64,000 nucleotides of DNA from an uncultured Eubacteriales bacterium (GTDB lineage: Bacteria; Bacillota; Clostridia; Oscillospirales; UBA644), in contig CAKSBH010000003.1 of assembly GCA_934438175.1 (NCBI GenBank), positions 122,638 to 186,637 on the forward strand, given 5' to 3'. The position numbers and the translations under genes are program-made. Shown here piece by piece: positions 33,222 through 40,102 of the stretch. The notes beneath the pieces are model-generated. The model saw only the letters and a program-made list of their open reading frames with translations, searched no databases and was not told the DNA's origin. Each line of letters begins with the position of its first letter. Within the stretch, counting starts at the first letter, position 1.

Positions 33222-33329
33222 TTACCGCACTGTATTTTTATGGAAACCGACCGGAAGACAGAAATCCTGGCGCATCATCATGCGGCACATCTGCGGCATT
33301 CCGCCGAACCCACGGCACATCTTCTTCAT
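33222..33329 (-). CDS. Methionine-rich leader peptide of the met transporter operon
   Basis: An ATG at 33329 lies 8 bases after GGAGG (33342-33338) and about 40 bases after the predicted transcription start. It opens 35 codons, beginning MKKMCRGFGGMPQMCRMMMR. Seven of the 35 residues are Met, including three in a row (codons 17-19, bases 33281-33273), and three are Cys. Codons 25-28 carry the segment that can pair with the 5' arm of the downstream terminator. The pattern is that of a classical ribosome-mediated attenuator. It is read from sequence; I know of no named equivalent. Confidence 0.75.
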   Translation of the reverse strand: MKKMCRGFGGMPQMCRMMMRQDFCLPVGFHKNTVR

Positions 33330-33373
33330 CGGTCGTTCCTCCTTTTCATCGTTTTCTTTGGTAGATTGCTGCA

Positions 33374-33402
33374 ATCATACCATATCCGCAAACATTTGTC
33401 AA
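33374..33402 (-). promoter_or_regulatory. Promoter of the metQNI operon
   Basis: Minus-strand TTGACA (33402-33397), 17 bases, TATGAT (33379-33374). Transcription would begin near 33367, 38 bases before the leader peptide. Confidence 0.85.
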
Positions 33403-33825
33403 GAGATTTTTTCGGTTTCTTTTCAAAAAAAGAATTTTATCCTCTATGTGCGAAAGGGAAAAGTCCCGGCAACACCCCTGAAATGTGCGTAAGGTTTTTA
33501 CCTTTTTGGGAACGAAAAACGGGAAAGAAAAAATCCGGATTCCTTGTAGCAAATCGGTCTTCGTTTCCAATCCATATGCACAGTGGGAGTGAGCGTGCCG
33601 ATTGCTCCTCAAAAAGATTGCCTTTTCATGACGTTTTCCGGGCAATATCTTATCGGCAACTTGATTCCGGCAAAAGAATATGATACAATTTCAGGGATCA
33701 GGAAAAACAAAACAGTGCCCGAAAACCGCTTTTATCTGTCGGCAACAAAATTCATACCAAACCTTTTTCTGTACAAAGCAACTTAAAGGGTGACCGGTCA
33801 AAAAAAACGATGGAAGGAGATTCCG
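33403..33825 (+). other. Intergenic region with the promoter of the sigma-factor gene
   Basis: No gene is visible here. TTGATT (33661-33666), 17 bases, TACAAT (33684-33689) is the best promoter for the sigma gene and would give a leader of about 130 bases. A short hairpin AAGGTTTTTACCTTTTT lies near 33490-33507. Confidence 0.5.
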
Positions 33826-35436
33826 ATGAACACCGAAGAAATCGAGGAGGGTCTGATTGAAACAACCTATCTCTTCTGCTACAGGAAAATCGGCAATTCA
33901 CAGGATGCCGAAGATGTCGCACAGGACATTCTGGTTGAGGCAATCAAGGCAATCCGCAGCGGCAAATCCTTTGTAAGCTTCTATTCCTGGTTTTGGGCAA
34001 TGGCAAAAAACCGGGTGAACATGTTTTTCCGGATGAAGCGCTTTCATGCGGTTGAACTTGATCGGGTAGAAGATGTTCTGGAATCGGAGGAATCCGTGGA
34101 AAACGAACTGCTCAAAAGCGAAGAGATCCGCAAACTCAATCATTCCGTATCACGGCTTTCTCACCTTCTCCGTCAGGTCGTCATTCTGCATTATGTAAGG
34201 GGAATGAAGATTCCCGACATCGCGCAGGCCCTCGGTGTTTCCGAAGGAACGGTCAAAACCAGACTTCACAACGCAAAAAAAGAAATAAGGACAGGTATGA
34301 ACGAAATGAAAGACATCTTGGGAAGATCTTCTTATGCACCGGCATATCTCGAGCTCATGGGCAACGGCCATGCCCCCTATTATTGGAACGCAGTCAATGA
34401 TCTGATGACAAAACAGATCTTTGTTGCCTGTGCGAACCAGGCAAAAACAGTACGGGAAATCGCAGACGAAATCGGGGTTGCCCCGGTATATTTTGAGGAA
34501 AAACTGAATTATCTGCTGCAGAACCGGTTTATCAAGGAAACTTCCAAAGGCAGATATCTGACGGATTTCCTGATTTATCCCCACCAGGTATGGGTGGATT
34601 TTCGGGCAAAACAGGACGAAATCTTCGATTCGCTCGGAGCGGAAGTCACGGAGATTATCCGGGAATGCGAACAGGAAATCCGGTCCCTTGGATTTTACGG
34701 AAACGATCTTCCGTCCGGCACCCTTCTGTGGCTTCTGTATTATTTCGCCGCCGTTGCCATGCAGGATAAACTGCTTGCGCTCGGCGCGGCGGAATGGGAA
34801 GGAAAGGTTCCCGCCGACAACGGTAAGGATTACCGCTTTTTCGGCTGGGTGGGATATCCGAACGAACAGATTACGGAAACCGGCAAGAACAACCGTGTCT
34901 CCTGGAGCAATCTGCATGTGCATTTCAAAACATCGGGCTACCATGATGTTTGCCATGCCAATCTTTTTCAGCATTCCCCGTTTCCCAATCGGGATTCCAT
35001 TCTCAACGAAACAAACGCAGATCTGTTTATGCGCATTTTTGACAATCCGTTTCTTACGTTTACCCCCAACGAGGAGGAATCCGTTGCCATTCTGATTCAG
35101 CACGGATACCTGAGTAAAAGGAACGGCGGGATCTATCCGACCATGCCGATCATGACCTACGAACAGAAACAACAGATCTGCGAGATTCTGGGAAAAGCGA
35201 CCGGGCCGCTTTGCGCAAAATATTGGCAACTCATCTGCGATGCAGCCCAAACCATCGTTCTTCCGGTTGTCCGCAAGGATTTGCTGGAAGAATATGCGCA
35301 CGGTGCACTTTCGCTCGCATTCTGGACGCTTCCTTATACGTTTTATTACGGAATGAACGCCGAAGAAAAGCCGCTTGACCTTCCGGAAAACGATGCGGCA
35401 ACCTCAAAGGCAATCTGTATTTATATCAAAAAATAA
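33826..35436 (+). CDS. ECF-type sigma factor with a large C-terminal extension
   Basis: The 536-aa protein starts with sigma region 2 (about 5-80), including GNSQDAEDVAQDILVEAIKA and YSWFWAMAKNRVNMFF. Region 4 follows (about 105-160) with LPDIAQALGVSEGTVKTRLH-like sequence (IPDIAQALGVSEGTVKTRLH). About 370 further residues follow. They begin with a possible winged helix, QAKTVREIADEIGVAPVYFEEKLNYLL, near 210-250, then a region I cannot name. ECF factors are normally under 200 aa. No anti-sigma gene is adjacent, so the extension may itself hold the signal-sensing or inhibitory part. ATG at 33826 follows AAGGAG. Confidence 0.85.
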   Translation: MNTEEIEEGLIETTYLFCYRKIGNSQDAEDVAQDILVEAIKAIRSGKSFVSFYSWFWAMAKNRVNMFFRMKRFHAVELDRVEDVLESEESVENELLKSEEIRKLNHSVSRLSHLLRQVVILHYVRGMKIPDIAQALGVSEGTVKTRLHNAKKEIRTGMNEMKDILGRSSYAPAYLELMGNGHAPYYWNAVNDLMTKQIFVACANQAKTVREIADEIGVAPVYFEEKLNYLLQNRFIKETSKGRYLTDFLIYPHQVWVDFRAKQDEIFDSLGAEVTEIIRECEQEIRSLGFYGNDLPSGTLLWLLYYFAAVAMQDKLLALGAAEWEGKVPADNGKDYRFFGWVGYPNEQITETGKNNRVSWSNLHVHFKTSGYHDVCHANLFQHSPFPNRDSILNETNADLFMRIFDNPFLTFTPNEEESVAILIQHGYLSKRNGGIYPTMPIMTYEQKQQICEILGKATGPLCAKYWQLICDAAQTIVLPVVRKDLLEEYAHGALSLAFWTLPYTFYYGMNAEEKPLDLPENDAATSKAICIYIKK

Positions 35437-35523
35437 ATATCTATACAATTTTTATTTGAATGAAAATCTTTGTGGTTTTCCTTCTTTCCAATCTTTGTTT
35501 TTTCTATTTAAAGAACCATTACT

Positions 35524-35766
35524 TCACTTTTTGATAGCAGTGAAAAGCATGTTTTCTTCGTTGTTGTAACCTACGTCATCAAAACCAATTTCCTCAACAT
35601 CTTTTTTCAAGGCAACATATTTTGGTTTACCTTCTGGCTCGCAAATAAGGACAGAATCCTGATCAAATTCTTCACCTAATTTTTTAATATAATTACTAAA
35701 TTCATTAAAATCAAGCGCTTCATTTCTATTGATATTGTAAGGATAAACAACAAATGATTTTTCCAT
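35524..35766 (-). CDS. Small protein, unknown, in a low-GC patch
   Basis: The 80-aa acidic protein (MEKSFVVYPYNINRNEALDF...) is not one I recognise. It has no signal peptide or membrane helix. The codons are clearly more A+T rich than in neighbouring genes, and there is no good ribosome site before the ATG. It may be recently acquired, or a fragment. Confidence 0.45.
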   Translation of the reverse strand: MEKSFVVYPYNINRNEALDFNEFSNYIKKLGEEFDQDSVLICEPEGKPKYVALKKDVEEIGFDDVGYNNEENMLFTAIKK

Positions 35767-35788
35767 TGATGCTTTGTCTTATGATACT

Positions 35789-35899
35789 TCAAAAAACGGA
35801 ATCGTTAAAATCCTCGTACGCCGTGAACTTTGTGTCACCCTCATGGAATGCCGCAAAGATTTCCAGCGTTTTCTGTGCCGTCTGATAGGGAAAAATCAT
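35789..35899 (-). pseudogene. Possible gene remnant
   Basis: A 36-codon frame encodes PYQTAQKTLEIFAAFHEGD and ends FTAYEDFNDSVF. It has the base composition of normal genes here rather than of its A+T-rich neighbours, reads like the C-terminus of a larger protein, and lacks a ribosome site. I cannot name the parent. Confidence 0.35.
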
Positions 35900-35907
35900 T
35901 ATGGGAT

Positions 35908-36243
35908 CTATTCCTGATTTTTTTCCGGATTTAATTGTGTCGGACTTGCCTGAGGAATAGTATTACAATCCTTCTTGTCGTTCGAAATCCTTGTGATAAA
36001 AAAGCAAATTAATGCGATGCCAAATACTAACAAGAAAGCAAAAAGCCCTGTCCGAACTATGTCCGCCAAATCCTGCGTATTGTTTGCAGTTTGAGCGGCA
36101 GCATTTTGAATTCCAGTATAAGCATCTCCACCGTATTCACTGTACCATTCATATAATCCAATGCTCATACCTTTAACCACAAACGAGAAAATAATCGAAA
36201 TCACGCCACTAATGATTCCACCAATGTTTCCAAGAACTTTCAT
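35908..36243 (-). CDS. Small membrane protein, unknown
   Basis: The 111-aa protein has two hydrophobic helices (about 5-27, GNIGGIISGVISIIFSFVV, and about 70-92, TGLFAFLLVFGIALICFF) around a polar Ala/Asn/Gln-rich loop, and an Asn/Pro/Gln-rich tail. The ATG at 36243 follows GGAGG, and a consensus promoter lies upstream. A+T-rich codons suggest transfer. Family unknown. Confidence 0.65.
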   Translation of the reverse strand: MKVLGNIGGIISGVISIIFSFVVKGMSIGLYEWYSEYGGDAYTGIQNAAAQTANNTQDLADIVRTGLFAFLLVFGIALICFFITRISNDKKDCNTIPQASPTQLNPEKNQE

Positions 36244-36276
36244 AACAAAACCTCCAAATATTATCATTTTAGTTAT

Positions 36277-36306
36277 ATTATACTACACCTCCTCGAAATG
36301 TGTCAA
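36277..36306 (-). promoter_or_regulatory. Promoter of the small membrane protein gene
   Basis: Minus-strand TTGACA (36306-36301), 18 bases, TATAAT (36282-36277). Confidence 0.75.
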
Positions 36307-36380
36307 GTTTGTTACATAATCGACTTTCACAATCTACAATTACAATTAGATTCTGTCGTGCTATAATAGATGTGAGAGTA

Positions 36381-36427
36381 AAACAAAAAAGTCAGTTTTC
36401 AGAGTGCATTTCACTCTGAAAACTGAC
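36381..36427 (-). terminator. Minus-strand terminator
   Basis: A perfect 16-base stem (36391-36406 and 36412-36427) with a 5-base loop is followed on the minus strand by T6GT4. No gene directly upstream of it is visible, since the tRNA operon already has a terminator at 36509. A TATAAT (36362-36367) lies just outside it on the plus strand. Confidence 0.8.
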
Positions 36428-36508
36428 CTGAGACAGAACTCGCCAACCCGATTCCGCATGGAAGGGGAAAACAGCATTTGGCATTTTTTCACAAAACATG
36501 TTTGATTG

Positions 36509-36549
36509 CAAAAAAGTCCAGAAACCGCAATGGTTTCTGGACTTTTTTG
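36509..36549. terminator. Terminator of the tRNA operon
   Basis: AAAAAAGTCCAGAAACC (36510-36526) pairs with its complement from 36532 around a 5-base loop, with A and T runs at both ends. It lies about 30 bases after the last tRNA on the minus strand. Confidence 0.9.
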
Positions 36550-36577
36550 CCCCGACCTCTTTTAAGACCAGAACTTT

Positions 36578-36651
36578 TGGAGGCGCCACCCGGAATCGGA
36601 CCGGGGATGAAGGTTTTGCAGACCTCTGCCTTACCGCTTGGCTATGGCGCC
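36578..36651 (-). tRNA. tRNA-Cys (anticodon GCA)
   Basis: Minus-strand cloverleaf: acceptor GGCGCC pairs with GGCGCC before TCCA, anticodon loop GGTCTGCAAAACC gives GCA, and the T-loop is GGTCCGATTCC. CCA is encoded. It is the last of five tRNAs. Confidence 0.95.
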
Positions 36652-36724
36652 TTATGTCGCACATACAAAAGTATATGCTTTATATATAAAAAAAATGAAC
36701 GCAGGGTTCATTCTTTTTTTTAAG

Positions 36725-36800
36725 TGGAGCGGTATACGGGGCTCGAACCCGCTACCTCAACCTTGGCAAGGTTGCGCTCTACCAGATGAGCTAATACCGC
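36725..36800 (-). tRNA. tRNA-Gly (anticodon GCC)
   Basis: Minus-strand cloverleaf starting GCGGTATTAGCTCATCTGG, anticodon arm ACCTTGCCAAGGT gives GCC, T-loop GGTTCGAGCCC, encoded CCA. Confidence 0.97.
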
Positions 36801-36806
36801 ATAAAA

Positions 36807-36882
36807 TGGTGCCTCCGGTCGGAATCGAACCAACGACACGGGGATTTTCAGTCCCCTGCTCTACCAACTGAGCTACAGAGGC
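36807..36882 (-). tRNA. tRNA-Phe (anticodon GAA)
   Basis: Minus-strand cloverleaf starting GCCTCTGTAGCTCAGTTGG, anticodon arm GGGGACTGAAAATCCCC gives GAA, T-loop GGTTCGATTCC, encoded CCA. Confidence 0.97.
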
Positions 36883-36888
36883 AAAAAA

Positions 36889-36966
36889 TGGCGACTCGGA
36901 TGGGGTTCGAACCCACGACCTCCGCCGTGACAGGGCGGCGTTCTAAACCAGCTGAACTACCGAGCC
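36889..36966 (-). tRNA. tRNA-Asp (anticodon GTC)
   Basis: Minus-strand cloverleaf starting GGCTCGGTAGTTCAGCTGG, anticodon arm CGCCCTGTCACGGCG gives GTC, T-loop GGTTCGAACCC, encoded CCA. Confidence 0.97.
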
Positions 36967-37016
36967 ATATTCTCTGAAAGCTTGTGGTCAAGCACATTTC
37001 ATTCTGCCGGGCAAAT

Positions 37017-37092
37017 TGGTGGGAGTTACAGGACTCGAACCTGTGACCCTCTGCTTGTAAGGCAGATGCTCTCCCAGCTGAGCTAAACTCCC
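37017..37092 (-). tRNA. tRNA-Val (anticodon TAC)
   Basis: Minus-strand cloverleaf starting GGGAGTTTAGCTCAGCTGG, anticodon arm CTGCCTTACAAGCAG gives TAC, T-loop GGTTCGAGTCC, encoded CCA. First tRNA of the operon. Confidence 0.97.
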
Positions 37093-37149
37093 GTTCCGTA
37101 GGATTGCATTCCGTCGGGTCTCATGTTCGCCACTTGCGTCGGCTTGTAT

Positions 37150-37178
37150 ATGATACCACAAAAGCTCTCGTTTGTCAA
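37150..37178 (-). promoter_or_regulatory. Promoter of the tRNA operon
   Basis: Minus-strand TTGACA (37178-37173), 17 bases, TATCAT (37155-37150), about 55 bases before tRNA-Val. Confidence 0.82.
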
Positions 37179-37328
37179 CACTTTTTTTTTGATTTCCGGA
37201 AAAAAATTTCAGGCACCGATTTTCCCGGTTTTCCCTGCAGCTTTTTGCTTTTCCTCAAGCAGCCCCTTGATGTTTTTACGGAACTGTGTTATACTTTTGC
37301 AAAGGAAAAAGCAAGCGGAGGAGATTTT

Positions 37329-38063
37329 ATGGCAGAAGTTCTTTTGGAAGGTGCCATCTCGGTAAAGGCCGCCCTGGAGGGCGGTTCGCGGACCGTTCTG
37401 GAAATTGGTGTGGATCAAAAAAAACGAAGCCGGGATTTCGGCTATATTCTGAATCTCGCTCACCGCAAAAACGTGCCTGTCACACCGATGTCGAAAGAAG
37501 AAATCGACCGTGTCTGCCCGGACGGATCCAGCGGCGGCATTTTTGCCCGTGCCGGAGCAAGAACGTATCTTGAACCGTCGGAGCTTCTTCAGGTCCCGCA
37601 ACCGTTCATCGTTTTGCTGGAAGGCATCGAAGACCCCTTCAACTACGGCTATGCGGTGCGTTCGGCATATGCGGCAGGCGCCACAGGGCTTCTCATTCCG
37701 CCCCGAACCTGGGAAAACGCAGAAGGAACCGTCATCCGCTCTTCGGCAGGAGCCAGCGAAAAAATTCCAACGGCAACGGCAAAGGATTTTGCCCCGTTTC
37801 TGGAAGAAGCTCACACACGGAATGTCCGCATTCTCGCGGCAGACCGTCGGGATGCCGTTCCCCTTTACGGCACAGACCTGACCGGTCCCATCCTCCTTGC
37901 CATCGGCGGACGGCTGCGGGGGCTCTCCCGTTCGGTATACGACCGGGCGGATCAGCGGGTGTATATTCCCTACGGAAACGATTTCCGCAACGCGCTCACG
38001 GCATCCGGCGCCTGCGCGGTCATGGCGTTTGAGGCACTGCGTCAGCGCATGGAAAAAGAATAA
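37329..38063 (+). CDS. TrmH/SpoU-family RNA methyltransferase
   Basis: The 244-aa protein has an N-terminal substrate-binding part (to about 85) and a SPOUT knot domain. The first SpoU motif is present (LLEGIEDPFNYGYAVRSAYAAGA, with a Tyr-Gly-Tyr instead of the usual Asn-Gly or Asn-x-Gly). The second, LAIGGRLRGLSRSVYDRAD, lacks the common GxExxG glutamate. The third reads IPYGNDFRNALTASGACAVM where SLN is usual. It is therefore a divergent member, target unknown. The start at 37329 follows GCGGAGGAG. Confidence 0.78.
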   Translation: MAEVLLEGAISVKAALEGGSRTVLEIGVDQKKRSRDFGYILNLAHRKNVPVTPMSKEEIDRVCPDGSSGGIFARAGARTYLEPSELLQVPQPFIVLLEGIEDPFNYGYAVRSAYAAGATGLLIPPRTWENAEGTVIRSSAGASEKIPTATAKDFAPFLEEAHTRNVRILAADRRDAVPLYGTDLTGPILLAIGGRLRGLSRSVYDRADQRVYIPYGNDFRNALTASGACAVMAFEALRQRMEKE

Positions 38064-38105
38064 CAAAAAAAATGCCGGTCGCTTGACCGGCATTTCCGCT
38101 TTTTA
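38064..38105. terminator. Bidirectional terminator
   Basis: AATGCCGGTC (38071-38080) and GACCGGCATT (38085-38094) around GCTT, with A6 on the left and T-rich sequence on the right. It separates the methyltransferase gene from the convergent secG. Confidence 0.88.
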
Positions 38106-38109
38106 TTGC

Positions 38110-38349
38110 TTACGCTTTCAGAACAAAAAGGTTGACCAGAACAACCAGCACGACAAATACGACGGAGGTTACAATGGTAACGGTCTTCAGAACGTCATCC
38201 CGGCTTCCTTTGCGGTTCTTGGCAGCATATCCGCCTGCCTGCCCCGTCACGGCACTGGACATTCCGTCTCCCCGGTTCGTCTGCATGGTAATGACGGTTG
38301 TCAGGATTGCGCAGACAACCAAAAGAGCAATCGCCAAAGCAAGTTCCAT
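38110..38349 (-). CDS. secG: Preprotein translocase subunit SecG
   Basis: The 79-aa protein has two membrane helices around a cytoplasmic loop with Gly/Ala-rich SSAVTGQAGGYAAKNR, and forms SecYEG. The ATG at 38349 is 7 bases from AGGAGG; a GTG at 38355 is closer to it and less likely. It is a single-gene unit next to a terminator. Confidence 0.92.
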   Translation of the reverse strand: MELALAIALLVVCAILTTVITMQTNRGDGMSSAVTGQAGGYAAKNRKGSRDDVLKTVTIVTSVVFVVLVVLVNLFVLKA

Positions 38350-38383
38350 ACCCACACCTCCTACTGTTGTTGAAATTGCTTTG

Positions 38384-39241
38384 TTATTTTACCATATTTT
38401 TTTTGGAATTGCAAGAGGTTTTTGAAAATTCAATCTCTTTTTTCAAAAGAATTTGTCCGATCTCCGCCGGAATGAATCGGATAGGAAAACCCGCATAGCC
38501 CAATCCCTGCGAAACGAACAGCACGGAATTCCCCTTCCGGTACAGCCCGCGCGAATACTTCGGAAAGAAGCGTCCGCCTCCGATCCACGCCCGCAAGCCA
38601 AGCCCCTCGCCCGGCGCAAAGACCGGACCAATCCACGGCAAACGGATAAAACCGCCATGAATATGACCGGAGACCATCAGATCCGGCAAGGGAAGCAGCC
38701 GATCAAAGACATCCGGGGAATGGGTAAGGTACAGACAGAATCCGTCCGTTCTCGGCAGATCGCTCCCCCCCCATCCGTTTCCCACCAGGGTCACATTTTC
38801 TTTCCCTCTATATAAAGAAACCGCATGTCCATCCAGCAGAACCGCGCCGGTCCTGCGGATGCGCTCCCGGTATTGCCGTCCTTCCGCCGACCCATCGGCA
38901 GGATCGTGATTGCCCGAAACCAGATACGTGGGAGCAATGTCGGCAAGCAAACGCAGAAGGACGAAACAATCCTTTCGCCTGCAGCCCTTGTTGTGCCAGT
39001 CTCCGGCAAGCAGAATCACATCCGGATGAAGATCTGCCACTTTCGCCACAAGATCCCGGTATCCATGCGAAAAAACACGGTCGTGAAGATCCGACAGAAC
39101 CACGAGGTTCCACCCGTCAAACGCGTCGGGTAAGAAGGGCGACGAAACAACTTCCCGCCGAACCCGCACGCCACGGGCTCTCCATACAAAAATCACACAA
39201 ACCAGAATCACTGCACCCAGAATTCCGAAAAACACCGGCAT
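38384..39241 (-). CDS. Membrane-anchored metallophosphoesterase (YaeI/YkuE-like)
   Basis: The 285-aa protein has an N-terminal helix (VFFGILGAVILVCVIFVWRA) followed by a calcineurin-like phosphoesterase. Metal motifs are LSDLHD, LLAGDWHNKG, SGNHD, THSPD and SGHIHGGFIRLP. The GDWHNKG segment carries a Trp-His pair where GDxxD or GDLVD is common. Related enzymes cleave UDP-diacylglucosamine-like or other phosphodiesters, but the substrate here is not evident. Confidence 0.88.
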   Translation of the reverse strand: MPVFFGILGAVILVCVIFVWRARGVRVRREVVSSPFLPDAFDGWNLVVLSDLHDRVFSHGYRDLVAKVADLHPDVILLAGDWHNKGCRRKDCFVLLRLLADIAPTYLVSGNHDPADGSAEGRQYRERIRRTGAVLLDGHAVSLYRGKENVTLVGNGWGGSDLPRTDGFCLYLTHSPDVFDRLLPLPDLMVSGHIHGGFIRLPWIGPVFAPGEGLGLRAWIGGGRFFPKYSRGLYRKGNSVLFVSQGLGYAGFPIRFIPAEIGQILLKKEIEFSKTSCNSKKNMVK

Positions 39242-39329
39242 TTCTGCTCACCTCTCTTGTTTTTCAGTATAACATATCGTGCAAAAAAACGCAAGAAAAA
39301 ATTTTTCGCCGGAATTTTCGGTTTCCCCC

Positions 39330-39358
39330 TTTACAAAACCAACAAAACGTGTTATAAT
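39330..39358 (+). promoter_or_regulatory. Promoter of pyrR-uraA
   Basis: TTTACA (39330-39335), 17 bases, TATAAT (39353-39358). Confidence 0.85.
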
Positions 39359-39382
39359 ACTCTGCAGAAACAAACACATCTT

Positions 39383-39482
39383 GAAATCGGTACCGTGATG
39401 CCGATAAGATCTGTCTGAAAAGTCCCTTTGCGGGTATTTTTGGTTTTTTCGGATCTTGTCGCGCAGACAAGATCCTTTTTTT
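39383..39482 (+). promoter_or_regulatory. Pyrimidine attenuator in the pyrR leader
   Basis: A terminator has arms GGATCTTGTC (39451-39460) and GACAAGATCC (39466-39475) followed by T7. An upstream segment GATAAGATC (39403-39411) can pair with GATCTTGTC (39452-39460), including one G-U pair, giving an antiterminator. A further small stem ATCGG/CCGAT (39386-39390, 39400-39404) overlaps the antiterminator. This is the three-state layout of PyrR-controlled attenuators, although I could not align a clear PyrR-binding-loop consensus. Confidence 0.7.
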
Positions 39483-39504
39483 ATTTTTGAGGGAGGAGAA
39501 GACC

Positions 39505-40053
39505 ATGACCATTACAGAGAAAGCGCAGCTGATGGATGAGGACATGATGCGGCGGGTGCTGATGCGCATCACACACGAAATTGTGGAAAAGAACCGCGGA
39601 ACGAACAATCTGTGTCTCATCGGAATCCGGCGGCGCGGCGTTCCTCTTGCCGAGATGATCCGAGGCAACATCCTACGCATTGAGGGCGTGGACGTTCCGT
39701 TCGGAGAACTGGACATCACGCTGTACCGAGACGATCTCAGCACCCTGTCCGATCGGCCCGTTCTCAACGAAACACGCATTGACTGCGACATCAACGGCAA
39801 AAACGTGGTTCTGGTAGACGATGTTCTTTACACCGGAAGAACTGCCCGCGCTGCCATTGACGCCTTATTCGAACGGGGCAGACCAAGCCGGATTCAGCTT
39901 GCCGTACTGATTGACCGCGGACATCGGGAATTGCCCATCCGGGCGGATTATGTAGGGAAAAATGTGCCGACTTCCCGCTCCGAGCTTATTTCCGTCAAAC
40001 TGAAAGACGTAGACGGCGAAACCGGCGTGACGCTTTGCGACATCACGGAATAA
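39505..40053 (+). CDS. pyrR: PyrR: pyrimidine operon attenuation protein / uracil phosphoribosyltransferase
   Basis: The 182-aa protein has the PRPP motif VLVDDVLYTGRTARAAIDAL and starts TITEKAQLMDEDMMRRVLMR. It senses UMP and binds mRNA leaders to promote termination. The start at 39505 follows GGGAGG. It is followed by uraA in the same unit and preceded by its likely target attenuator. Confidence 0.95.
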   Translation: MTITEKAQLMDEDMMRRVLMRITHEIVEKNRGTNNLCLIGIRRRGVPLAEMIRGNILRIEGVDVPFGELDITLYRDDLSTLSDRPVLNETRIDCDINGKNVVLVDDVLYTGRTARAAIDALFERGRPSRIQLAVLIDRGHRELPIRADYVGKNVPTSRSELISVKLKDVDGETGVTLCDITE

Positions 40054-40102
40054 TTCAGGATATAAAAAAATATCAAATATAATATTTTTCGGAGGTTTTC
40101 TT

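Noticed and set aside
33003..33402. SAM-I (S-box) riboswitch or Met T-box upstream of metQ
   Set aside because: I looked on the minus strand for the S-box core and for the T-box GGTGGNACCGCG element; neither is present. A Met-rich leader peptide explains the terminator better.
33490..33507. AAGGTTTTTACCTTTTT hairpin upstream of the sigma gene
   Set aside because: Very short A-T-rich stem; not convincing as a terminator or regulator.
36392..36723. Short open frames on both strands over the tRNA-Cys region
   Set aside because: They translate tRNA sequence (for example SSPVRFRVAPP on the minus strand), a usual artefact.
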